64,000 bases of DNA from Frateuria_A sp051900535 (GTDB taxonomy: Bacteria; Pseudomonadota; Gammaproteobacteria; Xanthomonadales; Rhodanobacteraceae). The position numbers and the translations under genes are program-made. Shown piece by piece: positions 16,119 to 25,433 of the stretch (positions within the stretch are counted from its first letter, which is position 1; the number at the start of each line of letters is the position of its first letter). Below the pieces are notes generated by a model. The model had not been told where the DNA came from, did no database searches, and worked only from the letters and a program-made list of their open reading frames with translations. The stretch covers positions 124,001 to 188,000 of the forward strand of contig NZ_JBHZGI010000003.1 of assembly GCF_051900535.1 (NCBI RefSeq), in the 5' to 3' direction.

Positions 16119-19100
16119 ATGAATAGTCCAATTCGTGCCAAGGCCCTGCCGTTTGCCATCGCCACGTTGCTGGCGGTCGGTGCAGCGCCTGCCATCGCGC
16201 AGAACGTCACTTCGTCGGCGGTTGCCGGCCAGGTGGTCGATGCGTCGGGTCAGCCGGTCGCCAACGCCACCGTCACGATCGTGCATGAGCCTTCGGGTAC
16301 CACCAAGGTGGTGTCCACCGATGCCTCCGGCCGCTACGTCGCGCAGGGCCTGCGCGTGGGTGGTCCGTTCGACATCACCGCTGCCAAGTCCGGCCTGAGC
16401 CAGGGCGAGCAGGACAACGTCTATCTGCAGCTGGGTCAGACCTCCGCGGTCAACCTGAAGATGGCCGCCGTCGAAGCGCAGAACCTCGGCGGCGTGACCG
16501 TCACCGCCTCCGCGCTGATGCAGACCTTCACGCCGGACAACAAGGGCCTGTCGACCAACGTCTCCGGCCGCCAGCTCGAGAGCACCCCGCAGGGCAACCG
16601 TTCGATCGACGACATCGCGCGTCTTGACCCGCGCATCAACGTCACCGACCAGGGCGACGGCTCGATCTCGGTCGCCGGCCTGCCGAACCGCTACAACAAC
16701 ATCAGCGTCGACGGCATCTCCCAGGGCGACCCGTTCGGCCTGAACGCCAACGGCCTCCCGTACCAGGGCTCGCCGATCTCGGTCGACACGATCGCCGAGT
16801 ACAACATCTCGACCGCCAACTTCGACGTCGTGTCCGACACCGTCGGCGCCGACGTCAACGCGGTCACCAAGTCGGGCACCAACGAGTTCCACGGCTCGGT
16901 CTATTACGCCTACCGCAACGCCAACAAGATGGTCGGCAACGCCGGCTGGCTGGATCACGACGAGCCGGGCTACGAGTACACCGGTTACGCCCGTGACTGG
17001 ACCGGCGGCATCACGCTGGGCGGCCCGATCATCAAGGACAAGCTGTTCTTCTTCGTCTCGGCCGAGCAGGAAAAGACCACCGGCATCGGCGCCGATTCGG
17101 CCAACGGCCTCGACGCGTCGCTGGGCAATGGCCCGTCGACCTCCAACAAGGTCTCCCCGGGCGACCTGCAGCGCGTGATCGACACCGCCAACGCCCTCGG
17201 CCTGCAGCCGGGCTCGTTCGGTGCGGGCGGCGTGACGCTGGAAGACAAGCGCTACCTGGCGAAGATCGACTGGAACATCACCAATAACCATCGCGCCAGC
17301 CTGACCTACCAGTACACCAAGGAAACCCAGCCGATCATCCAGGGCAACAGCTCGAATCAGATCGGTCTGAGCAGCTACTGGTACACCAAGGACAGCCTGA
17401 CCAAGAACGCCGCGCTGCAGTTCTTCGATGACTGGACCGAGAACTTCTCCACCGAGGCGAAGGTCAGCTACCAGTCGTTCGAGCAGCTGGCCGGCAACGC
17501 CATCAACCAGCCCCAGGTGAAGGTCTACCTCGATCCGTCGGGCTTCGGTCCGTCGATCAACCTGGGCGAGGACCAGTACCGCCACGAGAACGCCATCAGC
17601 ACCAAGAAGTGGTCGGCGTTCCTGGCCGGCACGCTGTACCTGGGCGATCACACCCTCAAGGCCGGTATCGACTACCAGCGCTCGAAGATCTACAACCTGT
17701 TCGGCCGCACCGAGCACGGCAACTACACCTTCTACGGCCTGGACAACTTCGCAGCCGGCAACTACGACTCGTACTTCCTGTACCAGCCGGCGGACGGCTA
17801 TACGCTCAACGACGTCGCGGCCAACTGGACCTACACCCAGTACAGCCCGTTCCTGCAGGACACCTGGCAGGTCAACGACAACCTGTCGCTGACCTACGGC
17901 GTGCGCGTTGACATCCCGCAGGCCAACAAGGCCCCGCTGTACAACCCGGCCTTCGAGCAGGCGTTCGGTTACCCGAACAACACCAAGCTGGGCGCCAAGA
18001 ACAAGGTCGTCGAGCCCCGCCTGGCCTTCAACTATGCGTTCGACACCGAGCGCATGACCCAGCTGCGCGGCGGTTTCGGCCTGTTCCAGACCAGCCCGCC
18101 GACGGTGTGGATGACCAACCCCTACCAGAACAACGGCCTGACCGTGGCAAGCTATGCCTCGTTCGATCCGGCCGACGCGGCGTTCAGCCCCGACCCGTAC
18201 GGCCAGAACCGTCCGGCCGGCGCCGGCAGCGTGAGCGGCGACGTCGACACCATCGATCCGAACTTCAAGCTGCCGAGCGTGTGGAAGACCACCCTGGCGT
18301 TCGATCGCGAGCTGCCGTGGTGGGGCATGATCGGGTCGGTCGAACTGCAGCACTTCAAGACCCGCAACGGCATCTACTACCAGGCGATCAACATCGGTGC
18401 GCCGACCGGCGTGTTGCCGGATGGCCGCTTCCAGTACTGGGCGACCCCGGGCGAGTTCCCGAACAGCCGTGATGCGGCTGCCAACCGCAACTTCGACTTC
18501 GATCGCGCCTCGACGCTGCTGACCAACACCGACAAGGGCAAGTCCGACGCCCTGACCTTGGCCCTGTCCAAGCCGTTCTCCAACGACTGGGCCGGCAGCC
18601 TGGCCTTCACCATGAGCCACGCCACCGAGGTGAACCCGGGCAACAGCTCGCAGGCGTCCTCCGGCTACGCCTACGTGGTGCGCGAGAACGTCAACGACGA
18701 AGTGGCCGCTACCGCCGACCGCAACATCGCCAAGACGATCAAGGCCTCGCTCACCTGGCAGCACGCCTTCTTCGGTGATTACAAGACCTCGGTGTCGGCG
18801 TTCTACAACGGCCACGATGGCCTGCCGTACAGCTGGATCTTCTCGGGCGACGCCAATGGCGACGGCATCACCTACGAGGATCCGGCCTACATCCCGACCT
18901 TGAACGACCCGAAGGTTGCTTTCGACGGCGCGTCGGCGCAGGTGATCCAGCAGTTCCAGGACTTCATCTCGAGCGACGATTACCTCAACAGCCACCGCGG
19001 CCAGATTGCTTCGCGCAACGGTGCGCACTACAGCTGGGTGAACGAGCTCGACATGAGCTTCGCCCAGGAAGTGCCCGGCATCGTCAAGGGCAACAAGGGC

Positions 19101-19358
19101 GTCCTCCGTCTGGACATCTACAACTTCCTCAACCTGCTCAACAACGATTGGGGCCAGACGGTCAACACGCAGTTCAACACCCGCACGCTGGCCGGTTACG
19201 ACGGCGTCAACGCGCAGGGCCAGTACCTGTACTACCTGCCCACCGACGAGAACGGCAACTACCAGCCGCAGCAGCTGGTGCGCTACGACGCGGGCAGCAA
19301 CCCGACCCGCGTCGTGTCGCGCTGGTCGGCCATGCTGACCCTGCGTTACACGTTCTAA
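16119..19358 (+). CDS. TonB-dependent receptor with carboxypeptidase-regulatory-like domain, Oar type
   Basis: An outer-membrane protein of 1079 residues. A signal peptide ends at AIAQ (about 27), followed by a CarboxypepD_reg-like domain (about 32-110, VVDASGQPVANATVTIV), a plug domain (about 120-250, IDDIARLDPRINV, NVDAV-like VGADVNAVTKSGTNEFHGSVYY) and a long beta-barrel ending in the aromatic LTLRYTF. The layout is that of Oar/peptidase-associated TonB receptors. Its substrate is unknown. The chosen ATG gives the signal peptide directly; an upstream in-frame ATG (16035) does not. A terminator follows the stop. Confidence 0.9.
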   Translation: MNSPIRAKALPFAIATLLAVGAAPAIAQNVTSSAVAGQVVDASGQPVANATVTIVHEPSGTTKVVSTDASGRYVAQGLRVGGPFDITAAKSGLSQGEQDNVYLQLGQTSAVNLKMAAVEAQNLGGVTVTASALMQTFTPDNKGLSTNVSGRQLESTPQGNRSIDDIARLDPRINVTDQGDGSISVAGLPNRYNNISVDGISQGDPFGLNANGLPYQGSPISVDTIAEYNISTANFDVVSDTVGADVNAVTKSGTNEFHGSVYYAYRNANKMVGNAGWLDHDEPGYEYTGYARDWTGGITLGGPIIKDKLFFFVSAEQEKTTGIGADSANGLDASLGNGPSTSNKVSPGDLQRVIDTANALGLQPGSFGAGGVTLEDKRYLAKIDWNITNNHRASLTYQYTKETQPIIQGNSSNQIGLSSYWYTKDSLTKNAALQFFDDWTENFSTEAKVSYQSFEQLAGNAINQPQVKVYLDPSGFGPSINLGEDQYRHENAISTKKWSAFLAGTLYLGDHTLKAGIDYQRSKIYNLFGRTEHGNYTFYGLDNFAAGNYDSYFLYQPADGYTLNDVAANWTYTQYSPFLQDTWQVNDNLSLTYGVRVDIPQANKAPLYNPAFEQAFGYPNNTKLGAKNKVVEPRLAFNYAFDTERMTQLRGGFGLFQTSPPTVWMTNPYQNNGLTVASYASFDPADAAFSPDPYGQNRPAGAGSVSGDVDTIDPNFKLPSVWKTTLAFDRELPWWGMIGSVELQHFKTRNGIYYQAINIGAPTGVLPDGRFQYWATPGEFPNSRDAAANRNFDFDRASTLLTNTDKGKSDALTLALSKPFSNDWAGSLAFTMSHATEVNPGNSSQASSGYAYVVRENVNDEVAATADRNIAKTIKASLTWQHAFFGDYKTSVSAFYNGHDGLPYSWIFSGDANGDGITYEDPAYIPTLNDPKVAFDGASAQVIQQFQDFISSDDYLNSHRGQIASRNGAHYSWVNELDMSFAQEVPGIVKGNKGVLRLDIYNFLNLLNNDWGQTVNTQFNTRTLAGYDGVNAQGQYLYYLPTDENGNYQPQQLVRYDAGSNPTRVVSRWSAMLTLRYTF

Positions 19359-19383
19359 GAGGCACCGTCCTCGGCAAGTCAGG

Positions 19384-19414
19384 CCGGCGCCCGCAAGGGC
19401 GCCGGTTTTTTTTT
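19384..19414 (+). terminator. Intrinsic terminator of the Oar-like receptor gene
   Basis: CCGGCGCCC and GGGCGCCGG form a perfect 9-bp stem with a GCAA tetraloop, followed by nine T residues. Confidence 0.95.
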
Positions 19415-19433
19415 CGCTCCCCTCGCATTTTTT

Positions 19434-19505
19434 GCAGGAGTTGGCCTGCGGGCGATGCTCTTGACCGTCCCGAAAGCACCGCCCGCAAGCGGGCTCCTAC
19501 GGGAT
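19434..19505. repeat. Paired REP-like element (BIME-like)
   Basis: GCAGGAGTTGGCCTGCGGGCG on the left and CCGCCCGCAAGCGGGCTCCTACGG on the right are approximate inverted copies about 25 bases apart. This is the most complete copy of the GCTCCTRC family in the window. It lies between the receptor terminator and ppnN. Confidence 0.5.
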
Positions 19506-19614
19506 GGCGGCGGACGCGCTGGCTTGACCCTGGCCCGCCGCGCGCGGGAAGCTACACGGTCCGCCACGGCGCCGGCATCAGGCCGGACGACGTCAGCGGC
19601 AGGAGAAGGCAAGA

Positions 19615-21039
19615 ATGAACGACACCCACGCCGGCCGCGCCGGCAAGCCCGCCACCGTCAGCGCGCGCATCTCGCCGGCGGGCGGACTGGACATCCTCTC
19701 GCGCAACGAAGTCGCCCGCCTGCGCGACGCCAGCGGCTCGGGCCTGCATGCCCTGCTGCGCCGCTGCGCCCTGGCCGTGCTCACCTCCGGCAACATCAGC
19801 GACGACCCGCGCACGATGTTCGAGCAGTACCCCGATTTCGACGTCCAGGTGCTGCAGCAGGATCGCGGCATCAAGATCGAGCTGTCCCACGCGCCCGCCC
19901 AGGCCTTCGTCGACGGCCAGATCATCCGCGGCATCAACGAGCTGCTGGTCGCGGTGGTGCGCGACATCGTCTACGTGTCCACGCAGCTGGAGCAGGGCGG
20001 TTTCGACCTGGACGAGACCGTCGGCATCACCCACGCCGTGTTCGAGATCCTGCGCAACGCCCGCATCCTCAAGCCGCACATCGACCCGAATCTGGTGGTG
20101 TGCTGGGGTGGTCACTCGATCTCGCGCGACGAATACGAATACACCAAGTCGGTCGGCTACCAGTTCGGCCTGCGCGGCATGGACATCTGTACGGGTTGCG
20201 GCCCGGGCGCCATGAAGGGCCCGATGAAGGGCGCCACCATCGCCCACGCCAAGCAGCGCCGGCGCAACAACCGCTACATCGGCATCACCGAGCCGGGAAT
20301 CATCGCGGCCGAGTCGCCCAACCCGATCGTCAACCAGCTGGTGATCATGCCGGACATCGAGAAACGCCTGGAGGCGTTCGTCCGCATGGCGCACGGCATC
20401 GTGGTGTTCCCCGGCGGCGTGGGCACGGCGGAGGAGATCCTTTACCTCCTCGGCATCCTGCTGCATCCGTCGAACGCCGGCGTTCCGTTCCCGCTGATCT
20501 TCACCGGCCCCAAGCAGTCGGCCGCCTATTTCGAGCAGATCGACCGCTTCCTCAAGCTCAGCCTGGGTGAAGAGGTGGCGCAGCACTACCAGATCATCGT
20601 GGACGACCCGGCCGCGGTGGCGCGCGCGATGGTCAAGGGCGTCGACAAGGTGCGCAACCATCGCCTGGACACCAAGGACGCGTTCTTCTTCAACTGGGCA
20701 CTGGACATCCCGTTCGCCTTCCAGCTGCCGTTCCGCCCGACCCACGAGGCGATGCGCGCGCTGGCCCTGCACCGCGGGCGTCCTCGCCACGAGCTCGCGG
20801 CGGACCTCCGCCGTGCGTTCTCCGGCATCGTCGCCGGCAACGTCAAGGAGGAGGGCGTGCGCGCGATCGAGGATCACGGCCCGTTCGACATCGACGGCGA
20901 GGCGGACATCATGCGGGCGCTCGACGCACTGCTGCAGGCCTTCGTCAGCCAGCACCGCATGAAGCTCCCCGGCGGCTCGGCCTACGTGCCCTGCTACCGC
21001 GTGCGCGCAGAGGGTGCGGAGACGGCTCCGGCCGCCTGA
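19615..21039 (+). CDS. ppnN: Pyrimidine/purine nucleotide 5'-monophosphate nucleosidase
   Basis: PpnN (YgdH) of 474 residues, a LOG-family enzyme that splits nucleoside monophosphates to free base and ribose 5-phosphate. The N-terminal ISPAGGLDILSRNEV and FEQYPDFDVQVLQQDRGIKIEL match PpnN's own domain. The LOG core shows GCGPGAMKGPMKGA and the catalytic VVFPGGVGTAEEI (PGGxGTxxE). In E. coli the enzyme is stimulated by (p)ppGpp. GGCAGGAGAAGG precedes the ATG. Confidence 0.94.
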   Translation: MNDTHAGRAGKPATVSARISPAGGLDILSRNEVARLRDASGSGLHALLRRCALAVLTSGNISDDPRTMFEQYPDFDVQVLQQDRGIKIELSHAPAQAFVDGQIIRGINELLVAVVRDIVYVSTQLEQGGFDLDETVGITHAVFEILRNARILKPHIDPNLVVCWGGHSISRDEYEYTKSVGYQFGLRGMDICTGCGPGAMKGPMKGATIAHAKQRRRNNRYIGITEPGIIAAESPNPIVNQLVIMPDIEKRLEAFVRMAHGIVVFPGGVGTAEEILYLLGILLHPSNAGVPFPLIFTGPKQSAAYFEQIDRFLKLSLGEEVAQHYQIIVDDPAAVARAMVKGVDKVRNHRLDTKDAFFFNWALDIPFAFQLPFRPTHEAMRALALHRGRPRHELAADLRRAFSGIVAGNVKEEGVRAIEDHGPFDIDGEADIMRALDALLQAFVSQHRMKLPGGSAYVPCYRVRAEGAETAPAA

Positions 21040-21273
21040 TCGCCATACCGCTGCCCTCGCCCCCGGCAGAGCTGGGGCGGGGCAGCGGCATGCGACTGTA
21101 GAAGCGCCCTTGGGCTCTCCTGCAAAAGTCGCCGCTCTTCAAGGTCACTGCAGAAGACCCGATCGTGAACTCGGGCCACTCGCGCATGCCCCGTCGCGGC
21201 ACGCGCGGATTGAGGCTGGGAGCGTCCGGAAGCGCCCCCGCGTCCAGCCCGGAGCCTCGGAAAGAAGGCAAAG

Positions 21274-21303
21274 AAAAAGGCCTTGCATCGCTGCAAGGCC
21301 TTT
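21274..21303 (-). terminator. Intrinsic terminator of tRNA-Asn
   Basis: Read on the minus strand, AAAGGCCTTGCA and TGCAAGGCCTTT form a 12-bp stem with a short loop, ending in a run of T. It begins six bases beyond the encoded CCA end. Confidence 0.9.
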
Positions 21304-21308
21304 GAATT

Positions 21309-21385
21309 TGGCGCCCGAAGTTGGACTCGAACCAACGACCCCCTGATTAACAGTCAAGTGCTCTAACCAGCTGAGCTATTCGGGC
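21309..21385 (-). tRNA. tRNA-Asn (GTT)
   Basis: A 77-base cloverleaf on the minus strand. The acceptor arm GCCCGAA pairs with TTCGGGC; the anticodon loop CTGTTAA gives anticodon GTT; the T arm is GTTGG-TTCGAGT-CCAAC. The discriminator is G and the 3' CCA is encoded. Confidence 0.98.
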
Positions 21386-21399
21386 GGGGTGAGCTGCGT

Positions 21400-21428
21400 A
21401 GTTTGAATAGCCTCAGGTGGGCTGTCAA
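21400..21428 (-). promoter_or_regulatory. Promoter of tRNA-Asn
   Basis: On the minus strand TTGACA (21428-21423), a perfect -35, is followed after 17 bases by CAAACT (21405-21400). It ends 15 bases before the tRNA 5' end. Confidence 0.8.
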
Positions 21429-21460
21429 GCGGCCGGGACACCTTTCCCGCGGCCCTGCAC

Positions 21461-21691
21461 TCAGTTGCCATCGGCGTCGCGGGCCGAAGCTGCCTGCCGG
21501 GCCAACATGACAAACAGACGATCCGACGGTGCCCCTACGGCCACCATCAGGTCGCCATCCGGGCTGCGCACCACGCACGCCGAAACACCTGCGCTCTCCA
21601 GGTGCCGCTGCGCGGCGGCGAGCAATGGCGTCGCGTCCGGCGGCGGCTGCGGCGGTGAGGGTCGGCGGTTTGACGGATCTCCGTAAGCCAT
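21461..21691 (-). CDS. Small hypothetical protein
   Basis: A 76-residue frame. A Pro/Asp-rich N-terminus (PSPPQPPPDATP) leads to LLAAAQRHLESAGVSACVVRSPDGDLMVAVGAPSDRL, which looks like a small alpha/beta unit. GAGGT seven bases before the ATG supports translation from 21691; a longer start at 21745 has no such site. No family is recognised. It lies between tRNA-Asn and a pseudopilin gene on the same strand. Confidence 0.55.
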   Translation of the reverse strand: MAYGDPSNRRPSPPQPPPDATPLLAAAQRHLESAGVSACVVRSPDGDLMVAVGAPSDRLFVMLARQAASARDADGN

Positions 21692-21819
21692 GGCGCACCT
21701 CGGGATGGAAGTCCGCAGCGGTTGTGGCACCCAACTCGTGAACACCTGGTGTAACCGGAAGTGGGCTCCAGCGCACCGGCCTGGATGCCGCCCTTACGGC
21801 GGGCCGAAACCACCACGAA

Positions 21820-22365
21820 TTACGAGCAACTCTCGGCCCGCCTGCCACGCGGCCGGCTTCCGCGCACTCGTCCCGAGTTCGACACCACTACGCCAAGGGG
21901 CTCCCCGCTTCCTCCCGGAGTGCAAAAGAGCAGGGTGAGATTGCTGCCACTGGCGCTGCCATCGGGCAGGAACGTCACATGCCGACGCGACTCGCTGCCC
22001 TGGATCACCAGACGTGTGTGACTGTCGCCGACACGCAACGGTGCGGCATCCGGCTGGTTGTCGCGATTGCGGTCGACACCGACCAGCCAGCCACCGTCCC
22101 AGCGGCTTTCCTCGCTGCAATGCACGCGATCGCGGGTCGGGCAGAACAGCACCCGCGTACGCCGCAGTACCGCCTCGCCGCGCGCATAGCCGAGCGCCTC
22201 GATGAAATCCATCTGCGCCGATTGCGCCCGCCCGCGACGCACCAGCCCGGCCAGCGACGGACTGGCGATGCCTGCGAGGATCGCCAGGATCGCCACCACC
22301 ATCACCTGCTCGACCAGCGTGACGCCGCGCATACGGCGGCGCCCGCTTCGCTGCATCCCTGCCAT
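21820..22365 (-). CDS. Type IV pilus / type II secretion minor pseudopilin, FimT/GspH type
   Basis: A 181-residue prepilin-like protein. A short basic leader (MAGMQRSGRRRMRG) ends in Gly before VTLVEQVMVVAILAILAGIASPSLAGL, a type III signal with Glu at +5 after the cleavage site. The body contains FIEALGYARGEAVLRRTRVLFCPTR and WDGGWLVGVDRNRDNQPD, which match FimT/GspH. The +1 residue is Val rather than Phe. No other pilus genes are beside it, so FimT (orphan location) is more likely than a secretion operon member. Confidence 0.85.
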   Translation of the reverse strand: MAGMQRSGRRRMRGVTLVEQVMVVAILAILAGIASPSLAGLVRRGRAQSAQMDFIEALGYARGEAVLRRTRVLFCPTRDRVHCSEESRWDGGWLVGVDRNRDNQPDAAPLRVGDSHTRLVIQGSESRRHVTFLPDGSASGSNLTLLFCTPGGSGEPLGVVVSNSGRVRGSRPRGRRAESCS

Positions 22366-22452
22366 GCCATCGCTCCGTGCGAGGAACGCGCATCATCCGC
22401 GCCGCCACCGGGCGCTGGAAGCAGCCTGAACACCACCATCCCGTGGGTCTGT

Positions 22453-22471
22453 GCTGACAGCCCCTGTCAGC
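22453..22471. promoter_or_regulatory. Inverted repeat upstream of uvrB
   Basis: GCTGACAG-CCC-CTGTCAGC is a perfect 8-bp inverted repeat 46 bases before the uvrB start, where an operator would be expected. It is not a canonical LexA box (CTGT-N8-ACAG), and could alternatively be a small hairpin. Confidence 0.4.
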
Positions 22472-22516
22472 AGGGCGCCTTTAAGATCGCCCCGTCCGCC
22501 CGCATATCCGTCAGCC

Positions 22517-24547
22517 ATGACCGACCGATTCCAACTTGTTTCCCCGTACCAGCCTTCCGGCGACCAGCCGCAAGCCATCGCCAAACTGAGCGAGGGCTTC
22601 GAGGCTGGCCTGGCCGCGCAGACGCTGCTGGGCGTCACCGGCTCGGGCAAGACCTACACCATCGCCAACGTGATCCAGCAAGTGCAGCGTCCGACCATCG
22701 TGCTGGCGCCGAACAAGACGCTGGCCGCGCAGCTCTACGGCGAGTTCAGGGAGTTCTTCCCGCACAACGCGGTCGAGTACTTCGTCAGCTATTACGACTA
22801 CTACCAGCCCGAGGCCTACGTGGTCGCCTCGGACACTTTCATCGAGAAAGATTCGTCGATCAACGACCACATCGAGCAGATGCGCCTGGCCGCGACCAAG
22901 GCGCTGCTCTCTCGGCGCGACGCGATCATCGTCGCCACCGTCTCGGCCATCTACGGCCTGGGCGATCCGGAAGACTACCTCTCGCTGCGCCTGATCCTCT
23001 CCACCGGCGAGCGCATCGACCAGCGTAAACTCATCCACCAGCTCACCGAGCTGCAGTACACCCGCAACGAGATGGAACTGCGCCGCGGCACCTACCGCGT
23101 GCGCGGCGAGAACATCGACGTCTTTCCGGCCGAATCGGAAACCGAGGCGCTGCGCATCGAGCTGTTCGACGGCGACGTGGAAAGCCTCTCGCTGTTCGAC
23201 CCGCTCACCGGCGAGACGATCCGCAAGGTCCAGCGCTACACCGTCTACCCGCGCACCCACTACGCCAGCACCCGCGAGAGCGTGCTCAACGCCATCGAGA
23301 CGATCAAGGTCGAACTCAAGGAACGGCTGGAGCAGCTCTACCGCGACAACAAGCTGGTCGAGGCGCAGCGGCTGGACCAGCGCACCCGCTTCGACATCGA
23401 GATGATGGCCGAGGTCGGCTTCTGCCAGGGCATCGAGAACTACTCGCGCCACATGACCCGCCGCGGTCCCGGCGAGCCGCCGCCGACCCTGTTCGACTAC
23501 CTGCCGCCCGACGCGCTGCTGGTAGTGGACGAATCGCACGTCACCGTCCCGCAGCTAGGCGCGATGTACAAGGGCGACCGCTCGCGCAAGGAGACGCTGG
23601 TCGAGTTCGGCTTCCGCTTGCCTTCGGCGATGGACAACCGCCCGCTGCGCTTCGAGGAGTGGGAACAGCGCGCGCCGCGCACCATCTACGTCTCCGCCAC
23701 GCCGCGCGATTACGAGCTGGAAAAATCCGGCGACGCCGTCACCGAACTCGTCGTGCGTCCCACCGGCCTCGTCGATCCGGAAGTGGAAGTGCGCCCGGTG
23801 CGCACCCAGGTCGACGACCTGCTCGGCGAGGCCAAGAAGCGAATCGCCATGGGCGACCGCATCCTGGTCACCACGCTCACCAAGCGCATGGCCGAGAACC
23901 TCACCGAATACCTCTCCGAGCACGACGTGAAGGTGCGCTACCTGCACTCGGACATCGAGACGGTCGAGCGCACCGAGATCATTCGCGACCTGCGCCTGGG
24001 CGAGTTCGACGTGCTGGTGGGCATCAACCTGCTGCGCGAGGGCCTAGACATGCCCGAGGTCTCGCTGGTGGCGATCCTGGACGCCGACAAGGAAGGTTTC
24101 CTGCGCTCCACCGGCTCGCTGATCCAGACCATCGGCCGCGCCGCCCGCAACGTGCGCGGCAAGGCCATCCTCTACGCCGACCAGGTCACCCGCTCCATGC
24201 AGGCGGCGATGGACGAAACCAGCCGCCGCCGCGAAAAGCAGATCGCCTACAACGAAGCCAACGGCATCACCCCGCAGACCGTCGTGCGCCGCATCGCCGA
24301 CATCATGGAAGGCGCCCGCGCCGAACCCTCCGCACGCGGCAAGGGCAAGGCCGGCAAGGGCTCCCGCGGCAAGGCCGTGGCCGAAGGGGCAGGGGAGTAC
24401 GCCAACCTCACCGCCACCCAGGCCGCCGCCGCTATCCGCAAGCTCGAGGGGCAGATGTACAAGCACGCCCAGAACTTGGAGTTCGAGGAAGCCGCCCGCC
24501 TGCGCGACCAGATCCACAAGCTGCGCGAGCAGGTGATGCAGAGCTGA
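22517..24547 (+). CDS. uvrB: Excinuclease ABC subunit B
   Basis: The damage-verifying helicase-like subunit of UvrABC, 676 residues. Walker A is GVTGSGKT (about residues 38-45), the beta-hairpin region reads YYDYYQPEAY, motif II is DESH, and motif VI is QTIGRAARN. A Lys/Gly-rich linker (about 600-630) precedes the C-terminal UVR motif (LEGQMYKHAQNLEFEEAARLRD) that contacts UvrC. The start at 22517 gives MTDRFQLVSPYQPSGDQP as in homologues; a GTG at 22451 would overlap an inverted repeat and is rejected. Confidence 0.98.
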   Translation: MTDRFQLVSPYQPSGDQPQAIAKLSEGFEAGLAAQTLLGVTGSGKTYTIANVIQQVQRPTIVLAPNKTLAAQLYGEFREFFPHNAVEYFVSYYDYYQPEAYVVASDTFIEKDSSINDHIEQMRLAATKALLSRRDAIIVATVSAIYGLGDPEDYLSLRLILSTGERIDQRKLIHQLTELQYTRNEMELRRGTYRVRGENIDVFPAESETEALRIELFDGDVESLSLFDPLTGETIRKVQRYTVYPRTHYASTRESVLNAIETIKVELKERLEQLYRDNKLVEAQRLDQRTRFDIEMMAEVGFCQGIENYSRHMTRRGPGEPPPTLFDYLPPDALLVVDESHVTVPQLGAMYKGDRSRKETLVEFGFRLPSAMDNRPLRFEEWEQRAPRTIYVSATPRDYELEKSGDAVTELVVRPTGLVDPEVEVRPVRTQVDDLLGEAKKRIAMGDRILVTTLTKRMAENLTEYLSEHDVKVRYLHSDIETVERTEIIRDLRLGEFDVLVGINLLREGLDMPEVSLVAILDADKEGFLRSTGSLIQTIGRAARNVRGKAILYADQVTRSMQAAMDETSRRREKQIAYNEANGITPQTVVRRIADIMEGARAEPSARGKGKAGKGSRGKAVAEGAGEYANLTATQAAAAIRKLEGQMYKHAQNLEFEEAARLRDQIHKLREQVMQS

Positions 24548-24636
24548 CGCGCCCCGTTCTAGCTCCCTCTGCCCTCCGGGGAGAGGGTCGGGGTGAGGGG
24601 CCGCCCTAGCCTCGAACTAAGCCAGAGCCAAAAAGC

Positions 24637-24666
24637 TTGGCATCCCACCCCCACCCTTGCTAAACT
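24637..24666 (+). promoter_or_regulatory. Promoter of tRNA-Val
   Basis: TTGGCA (24637-24642) and TAAACT (24661-24666) are 18 bases apart, and the -10 ends 11 bases before the tRNA 5' end. Confidence 0.65.
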
Positions 24667-24677
24667 TCGCGGCTCTT

Positions 24678-24752
24678 GGGCGGTTAGCTCAGCGGTAGAG
24701 CACTACCTTGACATGGTAGGGGTCACAAGTTCGATCCTTGTACCGCCCACCA
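24678..24752 (+). tRNA. tRNA-Val (GAC)
   Basis: A 75-base cloverleaf: acceptor GGGCGGT/ACCGCCC, anticodon stem CTACC/GGTAG with loop TTGACAT giving anticodon GAC, T arm with TTCGATC, discriminator A and an encoded CCA. It marks the left border of the AT-richer islet that follows. Confidence 0.98.
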
Positions 24753-24764
24753 AGAGTTGAAACG

Positions 24765-24798
24765 AAAAGGCCGGCGCATTGCGCCGGCCTTTTTTTGT
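24765..24798 (+). terminator. Intrinsic terminator of tRNA-Val
   Basis: AAAAGGCCGGCGC and GCGCCGGCCTTTT pair across an ATT loop and continue into T residues. Confidence 0.92.
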
Positions 24799-24892
24799 TG
24801 CCCAAAGGCTGCCGTCTCGATCAAGCCAACCGCTCTGGACGTTCCGCCGCGAACGGGGATAGCCTGCTCCACGGGGAATCAGGAGCGTCGCC

Positions 24893-25387
24893 GTGAGTGC
24901 ATGGACAGGCATCGAAATTCGCGAGGAGCGGGACAAGCTGGAGCGTGAAGTCGCCGCACTGCTTGGTTTCATGTTGTTCGAGTATGCCCGCCTTGATATG
25001 GCGTTGGGCATGGCTCTCGCGTGGGCAGATGGCGGGCGGGACCTGAAGTCACGGAGCGAGCAGTTTGCTGGGGCGAACCTGTACAGCAAGCTGGCGGCAT
25101 TCGCCAAGGCCGCCCAAGCGAAGTTCAAAAGAAATCCCCAGATTAAAGAGGCGTTCCTTGGGCTGATCGACGATGCGCATCGTGCGCGCGAGTTCAGGAA
25201 CATATTGGTTCACGGCCGCTGGGGTTTTGAGGCCACGGAGCAGACAGCGGTCTGTGTCACCGGCTTGCCTACATCTGTGGGCCAGCGGGAGATCCGGTAC
25301 ACAATTTCGGATCTGCAGGGCATGCTCGAATCGGTCCGTTCCGTTCGCCAGCGCTTGCATAAGCTGATTGCAGATAAGTGGCTCTGA
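24893..25387 (+). CDS. HEPN-like hypothetical protein
   Basis: A soluble, largely helical protein of 164 residues starting at GTG with AGGAG seven bases upstream. Residues 102-107 read R-NILV-H, which fits the R-x4-H motif of HEPN ribonuclease-type domains, placed as expected after a helix (about 84-101) that is rich in acidic and Ala residues (LIDDAHRAREF). HEPN proteins are frequent toxins, RNases or defence effectors; assignment rests on this motif and fold-like composition alone. GC is lower than in the flanking core genes. It lies between tRNA-Val and the nuclease-helicase gene on the same strand, about 45 bases apart, with direct repeats in the gap. Confidence 0.6.
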   Translation: MSAWTGIEIREERDKLEREVAALLGFMLFEYARLDMALGMALAWADGGRDLKSRSEQFAGANLYSKLAAFAKAAQAKFKRNPQIKEAFLGLIDDAHRAREFRNILVHGRWGFEATEQTAVCVTGLPTSVGQREIRYTISDLQGMLESVRSVRQRLHKLIADKWL

Positions 25388-25411
25388 CCCCGATATTTGA
25401 CCCCGATATTT
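25386..25411. repeat. Tandem direct repeat GACCCCGATATTT x2
   Basis: Two exact adjacent copies of the 13-mer begin within the stop codon of the HEPN-like gene. The GACCCC core is the reverse of the GGGTC cores found after the helicase gene. Confidence 0.8.
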
Positions 25412-25433
25412 CCCGATTCTACGCGCTGAAATC

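Noticed and set aside
15924..19028. A 1034-residue open frame on the minus strand opposite the Oar-like receptor
   Set aside because: It is the antisense shadow of a GC-rich gene: Val/Arg/Gly/Asp-rich low-complexity composition, no domain match and no ribosome-binding site.
22453..22471. Canonical LexA box
   Set aside because: The arms are in the reverse order to CTGT-N8-ACAG; kept only as an unassigned palindrome.
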